NCBI GenBank assembly: GCA_903928655.1
Contig: CAIYSA010000483.1
Location: 1 to 39,399, forward strand
Length of the DNA: 39,399 bases
Origin: an uncultured Bacteroidota bacterium
GTDB taxonomy: Bacteria > Bacteroidota > Bacteroidia > B-17B0 > Aurantibacillaceae
Reading direction: 5' to 3'
Part shown: positions 27,977 to 37,817 of the stretch, in pieces
Layout: each line of letters starts with the position of its first letter
How positions within the stretch are numbered: the stretch's first letter is position 1
The notes under the pieces: model-generated
Databases searched by the model: none
What the model was told of the DNA's origin: nothing
The model's input: only the letters and a program-made list of their open reading frames with translations
Made by a program: the position numbers and the translations under genes

Positions 27977-29185
27977 ATGATCAGCGAAATGGAAAAAAAA
28001 TTAATCATAAAACAACAGTTTAAAAAATTAAAATGTTGTGTGTTAATTCCTACGTACGATAATGAAAAAACTATAGAGCAAGTTATACACTCAACCTTTG
28101 AATATTGTGATGACGTTATAGTTATTAATGATGGCTGCACAGATTCGACCGTAGATATTTTAAAAAAATTTCCAGATTTAATTGTTATTAATCACCCAAT
28201 AAATAAAGGTAAGGGGCTTGGGTTAAGAAATGGATTTGCAAAAGCAGTTGAGTTAGGTTTTGATTACGCAATTAGTATAGACAGCGACGGGCAAAACTTT
28301 CCAAGTGATTTTGAAAAATTCTTAACTAAAATTGAGCAAGAGCCTGGTAGTTTAATTATTGGAGCAAGAAATATGACAACTGAAAACGTGCCAACTAAAA
28401 GTACATTTGGCAATAAATTCAGTAATTTTTGGTTTTGGGCAGAAACAGGCATTTCATTACCAGACACACAAAGTGGTTTTAGATTATACCCTGTTCAACG
28501 ATTAAAAAAAATATGGTTATTTACAACCAAATTTGAATTAGAAATTGAAGTAATTGTAAAAGCTGCCTGGCGCGGAATAACAGTAACATCGATTCCTGTA
28601 GGTGTTTTCTATGCTCCACCTGGCGAACGAATTTCTCACTTTAAACCTAGCGTTGATAGCACACGTATCAGTTTTTTAAACACCTATTTAGTAATACTAG
28701 CCGCACTTTTTTGGCGTCCAGTTATGCTTGTTAGAAGTATGACAATAAAAAACTTTAAAAAAACTTGGCAAAATGAAATTGTTGCAGCTCACGAAAGTGC
28801 AGAAAAAAAAGCCCTTTCGGTGGCTGTAGGTTTGTTTTTTGGCATCGTCCCCATTTGGGGTTTTCAGTTTGGATTAGCAATATTATCAGCAGTCTATTTT
28901 AAATTAAATAAATTTATTGTTGGCTTATCGGCACAAATTAGCTTTCCTCCTTTAATTCCTTTAGTATTATATTTTAGTGTAAAAACTGGCGAATTCTTTT
29001 TAAATGAAAATGTTCACATAAGTTTAGATAAATTACTTAGTATAGAAAACTTAAAACAAACCATGTCAAATTTATACGTCTACTTTATTGGAGCTACAAT
29101 TTTATCAATATTAATGGCAGTTGCAGGGTTTATTGTTACTTGGATAGCTTTAAAACTAGTTGGATATAAACACAAATCGAATTAA
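27977..29185 (+). CDS. Glycosyltransferase family 2 fused to DUF2062
   Basis: CVLIPTYDNEKTIEQVI...VINDGCTDSTVDIL...SIDSDGQNFP (GT2); C-terminal KKALSVAVGLFFGIVPIWGFQFGLAILSAVYFKLNKFIVGLSAQISFPPLIPLVLYFSVKTGE (DUF2062). Confidence 0.88.
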   Translation: MISEMEKKLIIKQQFKKLKCCVLIPTYDNEKTIEQVIHSTFEYCDDVIVINDGCTDSTVDILKKFPDLIVINHPINKGKGLGLRNGFAKAVELGFDYAISIDSDGQNFPSDFEKFLTKIEQEPGSLIIGARNMTTENVPTKSTFGNKFSNFWFWAETGISLPDTQSGFRLYPVQRLKKIWLFTTKFELEIEVIVKAAWRGITVTSIPVGVFYAPPGERISHFKPSVDSTRISFLNTYLVILAALFWRPVMLVRSMTIKNFKKTWQNEIVAAHESAEKKALSVAVGLFFGIVPIWGFQFGLAILSAVYFKLNKFIVGLSAQISFPPLIPLVLYFSVKTGEFFLNENVHISLDKLLSIENLKQTMSNLYVYFIGATILSILMAVAGFIVTWIALKLVGYKHKSN

Positions 29186-29793
29186 TGGATAACCCAAATC
29201 GGTATTTTATTATTTACAAACCATACAAAATGGTGTCGCAATTTGTAAGCCCAGACAAGGTAAATTTGTTAGGAGATTTAGATTACGATTTCCCGGAAGG
29301 TATTCATGCCATTGGTCGATTAGACAATAATTCAGAAGGCTTACTTATTTTAACAACAAACAAAAAAGTAACCGCATTATTATTTCAAGGTGAAGTGCCG
29401 CACAAACGCACCTATTTAGTGCAAGTAGAAAAACACGTAACGCCTGAACGTTTGTTGCAATTGCAAACAGGAATTGAGATAAGAATAAAAGGTGGCGATT
29501 ATTACACAACCTTGCCAAGCGATATTACTATTGTAGAAAAACCAAAAGACTTACCGACGCGTGGCCATGCCTATAGAGAAGATTTGCCACACACATGGTT
29601 GCTTATTTCACTAACTGAGGGGAAATACCATCAAATTCGCAAAATGGTTTCTAACGTTTACCATCATTGCAAACGATTAATACGAACCAGTATTGAAGAT
29701 TTAGAATTAGGAGATTTACAGCCTGGCGAGGTAAGAGAAATAGAAGAAGAAGAGTTTTTTAGAAAATTGAAAATAGAAAATTGGAGGGATTAA
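29185..29793 (+). CDS. rRNA large-subunit pseudouridine synthase (RsuA/RluE-like)
   Basis: YFIIYKPYKMVSQF, GIHAIGRLDNNSEGLLILTTN, LTEGKYHQIRKMVSNVYHHCKRLIRTSI; overlaps the previous stop. Confidence 0.9.
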   Translation: MDNPNRYFIIYKPYKMVSQFVSPDKVNLLGDLDYDFPEGIHAIGRLDNNSEGLLILTTNKKVTALLFQGEVPHKRTYLVQVEKHVTPERLLQLQTGIEIRIKGGDYYTTLPSDITIVEKPKDLPTRGHAYREDLPHTWLLISLTEGKYHQIRKMVSNVYHHCKRLIRTSIEDLELGDLQPGEVREIEEEEFFRKLKIENWRD

Positions 29794-29830
29794 TTTTTTT
29801 GACAAAAAATCTTAAAATTATTTCAATCCT

Positions 29831-29859
29831 TTGTTAGTCTCTAAAATTTATTAGTTTTG
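29831..29859 (+). promoter_or_regulatory. Bacteroidota-type promoter for DUF3098-uppP
   Basis: TTG (29831-29833), 18-nt spacer, TAGTTTTG (29852-29859); same spacing as the rpsF promoter. Confidence 0.55.
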
Positions 29860-29878
29860 TATTATTAAATAAAAAAAC

Positions 29879-30118
29879 ATGAAAACAACCTTTGGCAAAA
29901 AAAACTATCAACTATTAATAGGGGGCATTGTAATTTTAATTATAGGGTATCTTTTAATGATTGGCGGCGGAAGCGAAGACCCAAATATTTTTAACCCTGC
30001 TATATTTGATGCTCAACGCTTAACAATTGCTCCAATAGTTTGCTTAATTGGTTTTGGAGTTATTATGGTTTCTATTATGTGGCGTTCAAAAAAATCTACC
30101 GAAGTAGCAAAAAGTTAG
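29879..30118 (+). CDS. DUF3098-like membrane protein
   Basis: FGKKNYQLLIGGIVILIIGYLLMIGGGSEDPNIFNPAIFDAQRLTIAPIVCLIGFGVIMVSIM. Confidence 0.85.
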   Translation: MKTTFGKKNYQLLIGGIVILIIGYLLMIGGGSEDPNIFNPAIFDAQRLTIAPIVCLIGFGVIMVSIMWRSKKSTEVAKS

Positions 30119-30140
30119 TTTTATTTAATTTTCTCAATCA

Positions 30141-30932
30141 ATGACTTATTTTGAAGCATTTATTATTGCGGTAATTGAAGGATTAACCGAGTTTTTACCT
30201 ATTTCTTCTACTGGTCATATGATTTTGGCTTCATCATTAATGAATATTCAAAATCCTAAATTTGCAGAGACTTTTGAAATTGTTATTCAATTAGGTGCAA
30301 TTTTGGCTATATTGTTTATTTACATTAAACGGTTTTTTGTTGGAATAAACATTTACATCAAACTTTTTGTAGCCTTCCTTCCAACTGGTATAGTTGGTAT
30401 TTTAGCCTACAAAACAATTAAACTATATTTATTTAATCCTTATACAGTTAGTATATCACTTATTGTTGGTGGAGTTGCCTTACTTTTGCTTGATAAATGG
30501 AGTGCTCAAAAGGAATCAAGATATAAAGAAATTGAAGATATTAGTTTTATTGATGCTATTAAGATTGGATTAATACAATGCGTATCAATGATTCCTGGAG
30601 TTTCTAGGTCTGCTGCAACTATTTTTGGGGGAATATTTTCTGGTTTTAATCGTCAACAAGCCGCCGAATTTTCATTTTTATTAGCAATTCCAACGATGTT
30701 TGCAGCCTCAGGATACGACTTACTAAAAGAGAAAGATAACATTCACAGCGATGATGCTTTAATTTTATTATTCGGGGCATTAATTGCTTTTATAGTAGCG
30801 TTTTTTGCAGTTAAGGGATTTGTTGCATTTTTAAATAAATACGGATTTAAACATTTTGGATATTATAGAATTATACTTGGAGTGCTATTTTTAATTTATG
30901 CTATGAATACAGGTTTAAAACTAACAGCTTAA
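30141..30932 (+). CDS. uppP: Undecaprenyl-diphosphatase (BacA/UppP)
   Basis: VIEGLTEFLPISSTGHMILAS and QCVSMIPGVSRSAATIFGGIFSGFNRQQAAEFSFLLAIP. Confidence 0.96.
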   Translation: MTYFEAFIIAVIEGLTEFLPISSTGHMILASSLMNIQNPKFAETFEIVIQLGAILAILFIYIKRFFVGINIYIKLFVAFLPTGIVGILAYKTIKLYLFNPYTVSISLIVGGVALLLLDKWSAQKESRYKEIEDISFIDAIKIGLIQCVSMIPGVSRSAATIFGGIFSGFNRQQAAEFSFLLAIPTMFAASGYDLLKEKDNIHSDDALILLFGALIAFIVAFFAVKGFVAFLNKYGFKHFGYYRIILGVLFLIYAMNTGLKLTA

Positions 30933-31051
30933 TTTAACTATTTTTATTGCTGCTAAATTAGCGGGCATCATTAATGTGTTTTACTTCTATTCCAATAATC
31001 AGCAATTCTAACTAACTTTTTCAGTATCTTTACATTCCAAATTTTATAACA

Positions 31052-32293
31052 ATGGCAAAAGCAGGTCCTATAGTATGTTCGTTTTGCGGACGAGATAAAA
31101 AAGAAGCAAAAATTTTAATAGCAGGAATCACTGGTCATATTTGTGATAGTTGCATTTCACAAGCTTTTAAAATAGTAAATGAGGAAGCTGGAGCTAAAGG
31201 AAACGAGCAAGTACAACACGCCCTAAATGTGCTGAAACCATTAGCTATTAAAGCTCATTTGGATGAATATATAATTGGTCAAGATGAAGCGAAAAAAATA
31301 TTAAGCGTAGCGGTTTATAATCACTTTAAGCGTATTGCGCATGCATCTAACGCTAAAGACGAAATTGAAATTGATAAATCAAATGTTATTTTAGTAGGAG
31401 AAACAGGAACTGGTAAAACATTACTAGCACGCACCATTGCAAAATTATTAAACGTACCTTTTTGTATTGCTGATGCTACTGTATTAACAGAAGCTGGTTA
31501 TGTTGGTGAAGATGTTGAAAATGTATTAACGCGTTTATTACAAGCTGCAGATTATGATTTGCCAAGCGCAGAACGTGGCATTGTATTTATTGATGAAATT
31601 GACAAAATAGCTCGTAAAAGTGATAACCCATCTTTAACACGTGATGTAAGTGGCGAAGGCGTGCAACAAGCGATGTTAAAATTATTAGAAGGTTCGGTTG
31701 TAAATGTGCCACCACAAGGCGGGCGTAAACATCCTGATGCTAAAATGATACAAGTAAATACAAAAAATATCTTATTTATTTGCGGTGGTGCTTTTGATGG
31801 AATCGATAAAAAAATTGCTCAACGTTTAAATACACAAGCTATTGGTTATTCAGCTTCGGTAACTAAGGAAGAATTTGATAAAAGTGATATGTTACAATAT
31901 GTATCACCACAAGATTTAAAAGCATTTGGTTTAATTCCCGAATTAATTGGTCGTTTACCAGTTCTTACGTATTTAAAACCTTTAGATAGAAAAACATTGC
32001 GTTCTATTTTAACAGATCCTAAAAATGCACTCATTAAACAATACCAATATTTATTTAAATTAGAAGGTATTAAATTAGAATTTGATGATGACGTATTAGA
32101 TTTAATAGTTGATAAAGCTCTTGAGTTTAAATTAGGGGCTCGTGGCTTACGTGGTATTTGCGAATCCATTATGGTTGATTTTATGTTTGACGCGCCAAGT
32201 AACGAAAAGCATCCTAAAAACTTAACGATCGATTTAAACTACGCTTCTGAAAAATTAAAAAGTGCACGAATTACACAGTTGTTAGTGGCTTAA
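31052..32293 (+). CDS. clpX: ATP-dependent Clp protease ATP-binding subunit ClpX
   Basis: Zinc-binding [17 protein letters not shown]...[46 protein letters not shown]. Confidence 0.97.
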   Translation: MAKAGPIVCSFCGRDKKEAKILIAGITGHICDSCISQAFKIVNEEAGAKGNEQVQHALNVLKPLAIKAHLDEYIIGQDEAKKILSVAVYNHFKRIAHASNAKDEIEIDKSNVILVGETGTGKTLLARTIAKLLNVPFCIADATVLTEAGYVGEDVENVLTRLLQAADYDLPSAERGIVFIDEIDKIARKSDNPSLTRDVSGEGVQQAMLKLLEGSVVNVPPQGGRKHPDAKMIQVNTKNILFICGGAFDGIDKKIAQRLNTQAIGYSASVTKEEFDKSDMLQYVSPQDLKAFGLIPELIGRLPVLTYLKPLDRKTLRSILTDPKNALIKQYQYLFKLEGIKLEFDDDVLDLIVDKALEFKLGARGLRGICESIMVDFMFDAPSNEKHPKNLTIDLNYASEKLKSARITQLLVA

Positions 32294-32329
32294 GGATTGC
32301 AGATTGAAAGATTTGAAAATTTCAGATTA

Positions 32330-32378
32330 AAAAAAGGTGTAAACTAGAAAACTATAAAGTTTCTTAATTACACCTTTC
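32330..32378. terminator. Bidirectional terminator between clpX and the amidohydrolase gene
   Basis: aaaaaaggtgtaa...ttacacctttct with inner agaaaact/agtttct pairing; lies between convergent genes. Confidence 0.7.
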
Positions 32379-32393
32379 TCATTTTAAGCATTT

Positions 32394-35300
32394 CTAAAAC
32401 CCACTCTCTTCGCTGTCGCAGTGAAAATGATTTTGTTTTTTAGCAACTGGTTTAATGACTTTAGCTCCTTTATTTTTTTCGGTAATTAATTTAGCGATAA
32501 TACGAGCGCGCTCTTTCTTAATATCTTCACGGAGTTTAGCATCATCGTCCACACTAAAATAAATTTGTCCGTCAATAATTGTAGTGTTTACTTTTGCATA
32601 AATACTTAATGGATTGTCTGTCCACAAAACTAAATCGGCAACTTTCCCAACTTTTATACTTCCAACTTTATTATCAATGTGCAACATTTTTGCAGGATTA
32701 AGCGTTACTAATTTCAACGCCTGAACTTCTGATAATGTACCATACTTAATTGCTTTTGCAGCTTCCTGATTTAAGCGTCTTCCCATTTCAGCATCATCAG
32801 AATTGATAGCTGTATTGACACCCATTTTAGTAAGCAAAGCAGCATTATAAGGAATTGCATCCATCACTTCCATTTTATAAGCCCACCAATCGGCAAACGT
32901 AGAAGCATTTGCGCCGTGCGCTTTCATTTTATCTGCAACTTTATAACCTTCTAAAATATGCGTAAATGTATTTACTTTAAACTTCATACTGTCAGCGACA
33001 TGCATTAACATATTAATTTCACTTTGCACATAACTGTGACAAGTGATAAAACGTTTGTTGTTTAATATTTCAACAAGCGCATCTAAATCTAAATCTCTAC
33101 GAGGCGATACGACATTTCCTTTTTCAATTTGTTTTGGAGTTAATTTTCCAAAATCTTCCATTTGTTTTTTATAGGCTGTAGCCCTCGTAAAATAATCATA
33201 ATACAATTGTTCAACTCCCATTCTCGTTTGCGGAAACCGGTTTGCTTCGCCCCAATTAGAGCGTTTAACATTTTCGCCTAAAGCAAATTTTATAAAACCA
33301 TCTGCTTTTTCATATTTAAATTCATCAGGATTTTTTCCCCAACGCAATTTAATTAAACAACTTTGTCCACCAATTGGGTTTGCCGAACCATGCAGTAATT
33401 GTGCTGTTGTTACACCACCTGCAAGCTGCCGATAAATATTAATATCATCAGGATTTATAACATCGTCCATTCTAACTTCTGCAGAACTAACATCTGCGCC
33501 TTCGTTAACGCTAGCTAACGCAATATGCGAATGTTCGTCGATAATACCAGGAGTTAAATGCATCCCCTTTCCATCAATAATTTTAGCAAAGGCTGTTTTC
33601 TGAGCATCTATATTAGGTGCAATACGAACAATTTTTCCGTCAACAATATAAACATCATGGTCTTTTAAAATAGAATCTTGTTCGTTAGTCCAAATAGTTA
33701 CGTTTTTTATTAATACAGCATCATAACGCTTTTTAAACTTTTGCCAAGTATCGCGTATAATTCCATCACTTTCAACTTCTGCTTCACCATAAGCAGTAAA
33801 AGGATAAATCACTTTACCAATATTTAATTTTTCTTTCGGTTTTGGTTCTTTGGTTTTAGCGGTATCAATTGGTGTAATATTTATCATTTCAAAAGTTGTC
33901 CAACTACCATCCGCTAACTGACCTTGCCCAGAAAATGATTTTTTCACCTCATCATAATTTCCATTTAAACGATACGCTAATGTAGAATCATAAGGAAAAC
34001 TAAGTGTCAATAAATTATTTTTGAAAGTAATATTGGTTTTAGCTTTAGAGCTGTCTTTAAAGGCCATTCCAGAGTAACCATCTTGATCTTTATTAATATT
34101 AATTTTATAAATGCTTTTACTAATTGATAAATTATACGTTCCATTAATTGCTGGAATAGATAAATCATTGTATTCATGCTTAATTCCATTGCTCCATGTT
34201 TCGTAAATAATGGCATCATCTTCAAAAATGTTTTTAGAAGTGATTATGAAATTAGCAAGCATTCCTTGTTTTAAACTACCAATTTTATCTTGCACGCCAA
34301 TAAAATTTGCGGGGTTTGTAGTTAATGCTTTCAATGCCGTTTTCTCTGATAAACCATATTTAATAGCTTTTCGCAGGTTCTTCAAAAAACTAGCCTTGTC
34401 TTTTAAATCGGCAGTTGTAATACAAAACTGAACAAAGTTTTTTTCGAGCATGGCTAAGTTTGCTGGAGCCATTTCCCAATGCTTTAATTCGGTAAGAGAT
34501 GCTTGTTCGGCATCATAAGGGTCTTCCACATCGATAGCTTCTGGAAAATTAATTGGAATAATAAATTTTGAAAATGTATTTTGAATATCAAACAACCTTT
34601 GGTATTCATTACCGCCACCTTTAATAATATATTTTGTTTTAAACTCTTCAGCAATGTTTTTTCCTCTGATATCATTGTATTTATCGCCTCCTTCAAATAC
34701 AGAAGGCAATTCTTGCATTTTATTAAAAGCATCTAATGTGATGTTATATTCTGTTTTGATTGCATTAATTTTATACCATTGCGCATCATAATAGGTTTGA
34801 CGCAATAAAGCAATTGCTCCCATTATTGAAGAAGGATAATCTTGCGGAGAAGTTCCTTTCCTTAACGAATAAAAACCTGCGGCTCTGTCTTTAATAATTG
34901 TTTCGTTCTCTTTAGCATTAGCAAGGCAAACCAAAGCACCACTTCCGCGAACAATACCATCTTTTTGAAAAGTAAGAACGGCACCAAAACCTTGTTTACG
35001 AAATTCATCTGCTTTTGATTGATTATGCAAAAATAACTTATGGGCTTCAACATCGCTTTTAATAGCTTGGTTGGCACCGAACGCCCCTTTTTTCGGTGAA
35101 TCGACATTGTCTGTTTTTTTTACTTCAGGCATTCCATAATCACTGTATAAATCAATAAATGCCGCATAAATATGCTTTCCTTTCAAATTTACCGAAACAG
35201 CTTCCTTAGGTAATTGCAATTTTTCGGCAGCACCAATTATTTTTCCATCCTGCACTATTAATGTTGCATTAGTAATTATGATATCAGCATCAACATGCAA

Positions 35301-35429
35301 TGTGCAATTAGTAAATACATAAATAGTGTGGGTTCCATTTGGCGCACCATTAGTATTAAAGGTAGTTTGTCCTAAAATCGTATTCACAAAAAATACGACT
35401 GCAATAAAGGTTGAAATAAAATAACGCAT
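32394..35429 (-). CDS. Secreted tandem amidohydrolase-family protein (1011 aa)
   Basis: Signal peptide; C-terminal half has GMHLTPGIIDEHSHIALAS, FITCHSYVQSEI, NTAINSDDAE, NPAKMLHIDNKVGSIKVGKVADLVLW; N-terminal half has a related TLIVQDGKIIG...HIYAAFIDLYSDYG and TTNPANFIGVQDKIGSLKQGMLANFII. Confidence 0.85.
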   Translation of the reverse strand: MRYFISTFIAVVFFVNTILGQTTFNTNGAPNGTHTIYVFTNCTLHVDADIIITNATLIVQDGKIIGAAEKLQLPKEAVSVNLKGKHIYAAFIDLYSDYGMPEVKKTDNVDSPKKGAFGANQAIKSDVEAHKLFLHNQSKADEFRKQGFGAVLTFQKDGIVRGSGALVCLANAKENETIIKDRAAGFYSLRKGTSPQDYPSSIMGAIALLRQTYYDAQWYKINAIKTEYNITLDAFNKMQELPSVFEGGDKYNDIRGKNIAEEFKTKYIIKGGGNEYQRLFDIQNTFSKFIIPINFPEAIDVEDPYDAEQASLTELKHWEMAPANLAMLEKNFVQFCITTADLKDKASFLKNLRKAIKYGLSEKTALKALTTNPANFIGVQDKIGSLKQGMLANFIITSKNIFEDDAIIYETWSNGIKHEYNDLSIPAINGTYNLSISKSIYKININKDQDGYSGMAFKDSSKAKTNITFKNNLLTLSFPYDSTLAYRLNGNYDEVKKSFSGQGQLADGSWTTFEMINITPIDTAKTKEPKPKEKLNIGKVIYPFTAYGEAEVESDGIIRDTWQKFKKRYDAVLIKNVTIWTNEQDSILKDHDVYIVDGKIVRIAPNIDAQKTAFAKIIDGKGMHLTPGIIDEHSHIALASVNEGADVSSAEVRMDDVINPDDINIYRQLAGGVTTAQLLHGSANPIGGQSCLIKLRWGKNPDEFKYEKADGFIKFALGENVKRSNWGEANRFPQTRMGVEQLYYDYFTRATAYKKQMEDFGKLTPKQIEKGNVVSPRRDLDLDALVEILNNKRFITCHSYVQSEINMLMHVADSMKFKVNTFTHILEGYKVADKMKAHGANASTFADWWAYKMEVMDAIPYNAALLTKMGVNTAINSDDAEMGRRLNQEAAKAIKYGTLSEVQALKLVTLNPAKMLHIDNKVGSIKVGKVADLVLWTDNPLSIYAKVNTTIIDGQIYFSVDDDAKLREDIKKERARIIAKLITEKNKGAKVIKPVAKKQNHFHCDSEESGF

Positions 35430-35544
35430 AACTTTTTAGATATATAACAAATATAGCATTATAGACAAACCATAAAAACGAGTTTATAGCTTTTAATTAA
35501 GGATAAATTGTTAATTTTGAAATTCAAACCCTAATTTAAAAAAT

Positions 35545-36150
35545 ATGGCAACAGGAATGCTTCATACACACTACTTAATGGTAGTATTATTTACACTTAT
35601 TTACTTAATTAAAACTATTTTATTATTAAGTGATAGAGATGAACTTTTAGAAAAATTTAAAAAGAAAACCAAAATTGCTGAAATGGTTGTAAGCTTTGGT
35701 TTTTTAGCAACTGGCATTTTTTTAATGACACAATTACCAGCCATTAACATGTATCATATTATCAAAATAAGCCTTGTGTTTTTATCAATACCATTGGCAG
35801 TTGTTGGTTTTAAAAACAAGAATAAAGTATTGGCATCCTTCTCATTTTTTTTAATAGTTGCTTCATTTTCTTTAGCCTATAAAGCAAAGGAAGCAAAAGC
35901 AGGTAAAAAATCAATGGCTATGACTGGGAAAGAACTTTTTGAAGAAAAATGCTCACTATGTCACGGCAACGACGGAAAATTAGGATTATCTGGCGCTAAA
36001 GATTTATCGCTTACTGCATTAAACCACGAGGGAATTGTTGGAATTATTACAAATGGTAAAAATGCAATGACCTCATACAAATCTACTTTATCAGTCGAAC
36101 AAATTGAAGCAGTGTCTTCATATATTGAAACTGATTTAAAGGGAAAATAG
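35545..36150 (+). CDS. SirB-like multi-TM domain fused to C-terminal cytochrome c
   Basis: Four hydrophobic helices (MLHTHYLMVVLFTLIYLIKTILLL...), then KELFEEKCSLCHGNDGKLGLSGAKDLS (CxxCH) and a distal NAMTSYKSTLSVEQIEAVSSYI. Confidence 0.8.
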   Translation: MATGMLHTHYLMVVLFTLIYLIKTILLLSDRDELLEKFKKKTKIAEMVVSFGFLATGIFLMTQLPAINMYHIIKISLVFLSIPLAVVGFKNKNKVLASFSFFLIVASFSLAYKAKEAKAGKKSMAMTGKELFEEKCSLCHGNDGKLGLSGAKDLSLTALNHEGIVGIITNGKNAMTSYKSTLSVEQIEAVSSYIETDLKGK

Positions 36151-36164
36151 AACTAAATTTTTTA

Positions 36165-37364
36165 ATGAAAAAAGAACTAAACGTTACCGAAAAAGAAACT
36201 GAAACTGCCGTTTTAATTGGTGTTATAAACAAACAACAAAACGAAGCCCTTTCTTTTGAATACCTCAATGAATTGGCATTTTTAGCTGAAACATATGGTG
36301 TAATTACAAAAAAAACGTTTACTCAAAAATTAGAAAAAGCTGACAAAGCTACTTTTATTGGAAAAGGAAAATTGGCTGAAGTAAAAGCTTACATCATTGA
36401 AAATAAAATAACAGTTGTGATTTTTGATGATGAATTGTCACCATCTCAACAACGGAATTTAGAAACCGAATTAGGCGTAAAAATAATTGATAGAACGAAT
36501 TTAATTTTAGAAATATTTTCGCAACGTGCACAAACAGCTCATGCTCGCACGCAAGTTGAATTAGCAAAACAAAAATATTTATTACCACGCTTAACTGGTA
36601 TGTGGACTCACTTAGAAAGACAACGAGGCGGAACAGGAACTCGTGGTGGAGCAGGTGAAAAAGAAATTGAAACTGACCGACGAATTTCTCGCGACAGAAT
36701 TGCTCAGTTACAAGAAGATTTAAAAATTATTGATAAACAAATGGCTACGCAACGAAAAAATCGTGGTGAATTTGTAAGGGTTGCATTAGTTGGTTATACC
36801 AATGTTGGCAAGTCAACAATAATGAATTTAATCAGTAAAAGTGAAGTGTTTGCTGAAAACAAATTATTTGCAACGCTTGATACAACCGTAAGAAAAGTAA
36901 CTATAGAAAATTTATATTTTTTATTGTGCGACACCGTTGGCTTTATTCGTAAACTGCCAACACAATTAGTTGAAAGTTTTAAAAGCACTTTAGATGAAGT
37001 TCGTGAAGCAGATTTATTAATTCATGTTGTAGATATTTCTCATCAAAATTTTGAAGATCACATTAATGTAGTTAAGCAAACCCTTATTGATATTGGCGCT
37101 GGCGATAAACCAACTATTTTAGTTTTTAATAAAATTGATGCGTTTACTTTTGTGAAAAAAGATGAAGATGATTTAACTCCATCAACCAGAGAAAATGTTT
37201 CGTTAGAAGAATTGAAAAATACTTGGATGAAAGATTTGAATGAACAATGCTTATTTATTAGTGCTCAGCAAAAAATAAACATAGAAGATTTAAAAAAAGC
37301 AATTTACGATACTGTAAAAGCCATACATATTAAACGATTCCCTTATAACAACTTATTTTATTAA
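36165..37364 (+). CDS. hflX: GTPase HflX
   Basis: ERQRGGTGTRGGAGEKEIETDRRISRDRIAQLQEDL, VALVGYTNVGKSTIMNLI, DTVGFIRKLPTQLVESFKSTLDEV. Confidence 0.96.
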   Translation: MKKELNVTEKETETAVLIGVINKQQNEALSFEYLNELAFLAETYGVITKKTFTQKLEKADKATFIGKGKLAEVKAYIIENKITVVIFDDELSPSQQRNLETELGVKIIDRTNLILEIFSQRAQTAHARTQVELAKQKYLLPRLTGMWTHLERQRGGTGTRGGAGEKEIETDRRISRDRIAQLQEDLKIIDKQMATQRKNRGEFVRVALVGYTNVGKSTIMNLISKSEVFAENKLFATLDTTVRKVTIENLYFLLCDTVGFIRKLPTQLVESFKSTLDEVREADLLIHVVDISHQNFEDHINVVKQTLIDIGAGDKPTILVFNKIDAFTFVKKDEDDLTPSTRENVSLEELKNTWMKDLNEQCLFISAQQKINIEDLKKAIYDTVKAIHIKRFPYNNLFY

Positions 37365-37388
37365 TTCATTTAAATATACATCCCAATT

Positions 37389-37817
37389 ATGAAAATTGCC
37401 ATTGGAAGTGATCACGCAGGTTTTGAATTAAAAGAGCAACTCATTGCATACTTAAACGAAAAAAAGATTGAAGTAAACAACAAAGGTTGTTATAGTTTAG
37501 ATAGAGCTGATTATCCTGATTTTGGTCACGCAGTAGCTCTTTCAGTTTTAAGTAAAGAAGTTGACTTTGGAATTTTAATGTGTGGTAGTGGAAACGGTAT
37601 TAACATGACTGCTAATAAACATGCTGGCATTAGAGCGGCATTATGTTGGAATAGCGAAATTGCAAGCTTAGCAAGACTACATAACGATGCTAATATTTTA
37701 GTTTTACCTGCTCGTTATATTACCGTTGACGAAGCAAAAAAATGTGTGGATGCGTTTTTTGAGAATGCATTTGAAGGTGGCCGACATGCAGATAGATTAG
37801 CAAAAATAGATTGTTAG
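37389..37817 (+). CDS. rpiB: Ribose-5-phosphate isomerase B
   Basis: KIAIGSDHAGFELKEQLIAYL, GILMCGSGNGINMTANKHAGIRAALCWNSEIASLARLHNDANILVLPAR. Confidence 0.95.
   Translation: MKIAIGSDHAGFELKEQLIAYLNEKKIEVNNKGCYSLDRADYPDFGHAVALSVLSKEVDFGILMCGSGNGINMTANKHAGIRAALCWNSEIASLARLHNDANILVLPARYITVDEAKKCVDAFFENAFEGGRHADRLAKIDC

Noticed and set aside
34007-35107. Minus-strand short ORFs in other frames within the amidohydrolase gene
   Set aside because: They overlap the long ORF with signal peptide and domain motifs and have no independent support.
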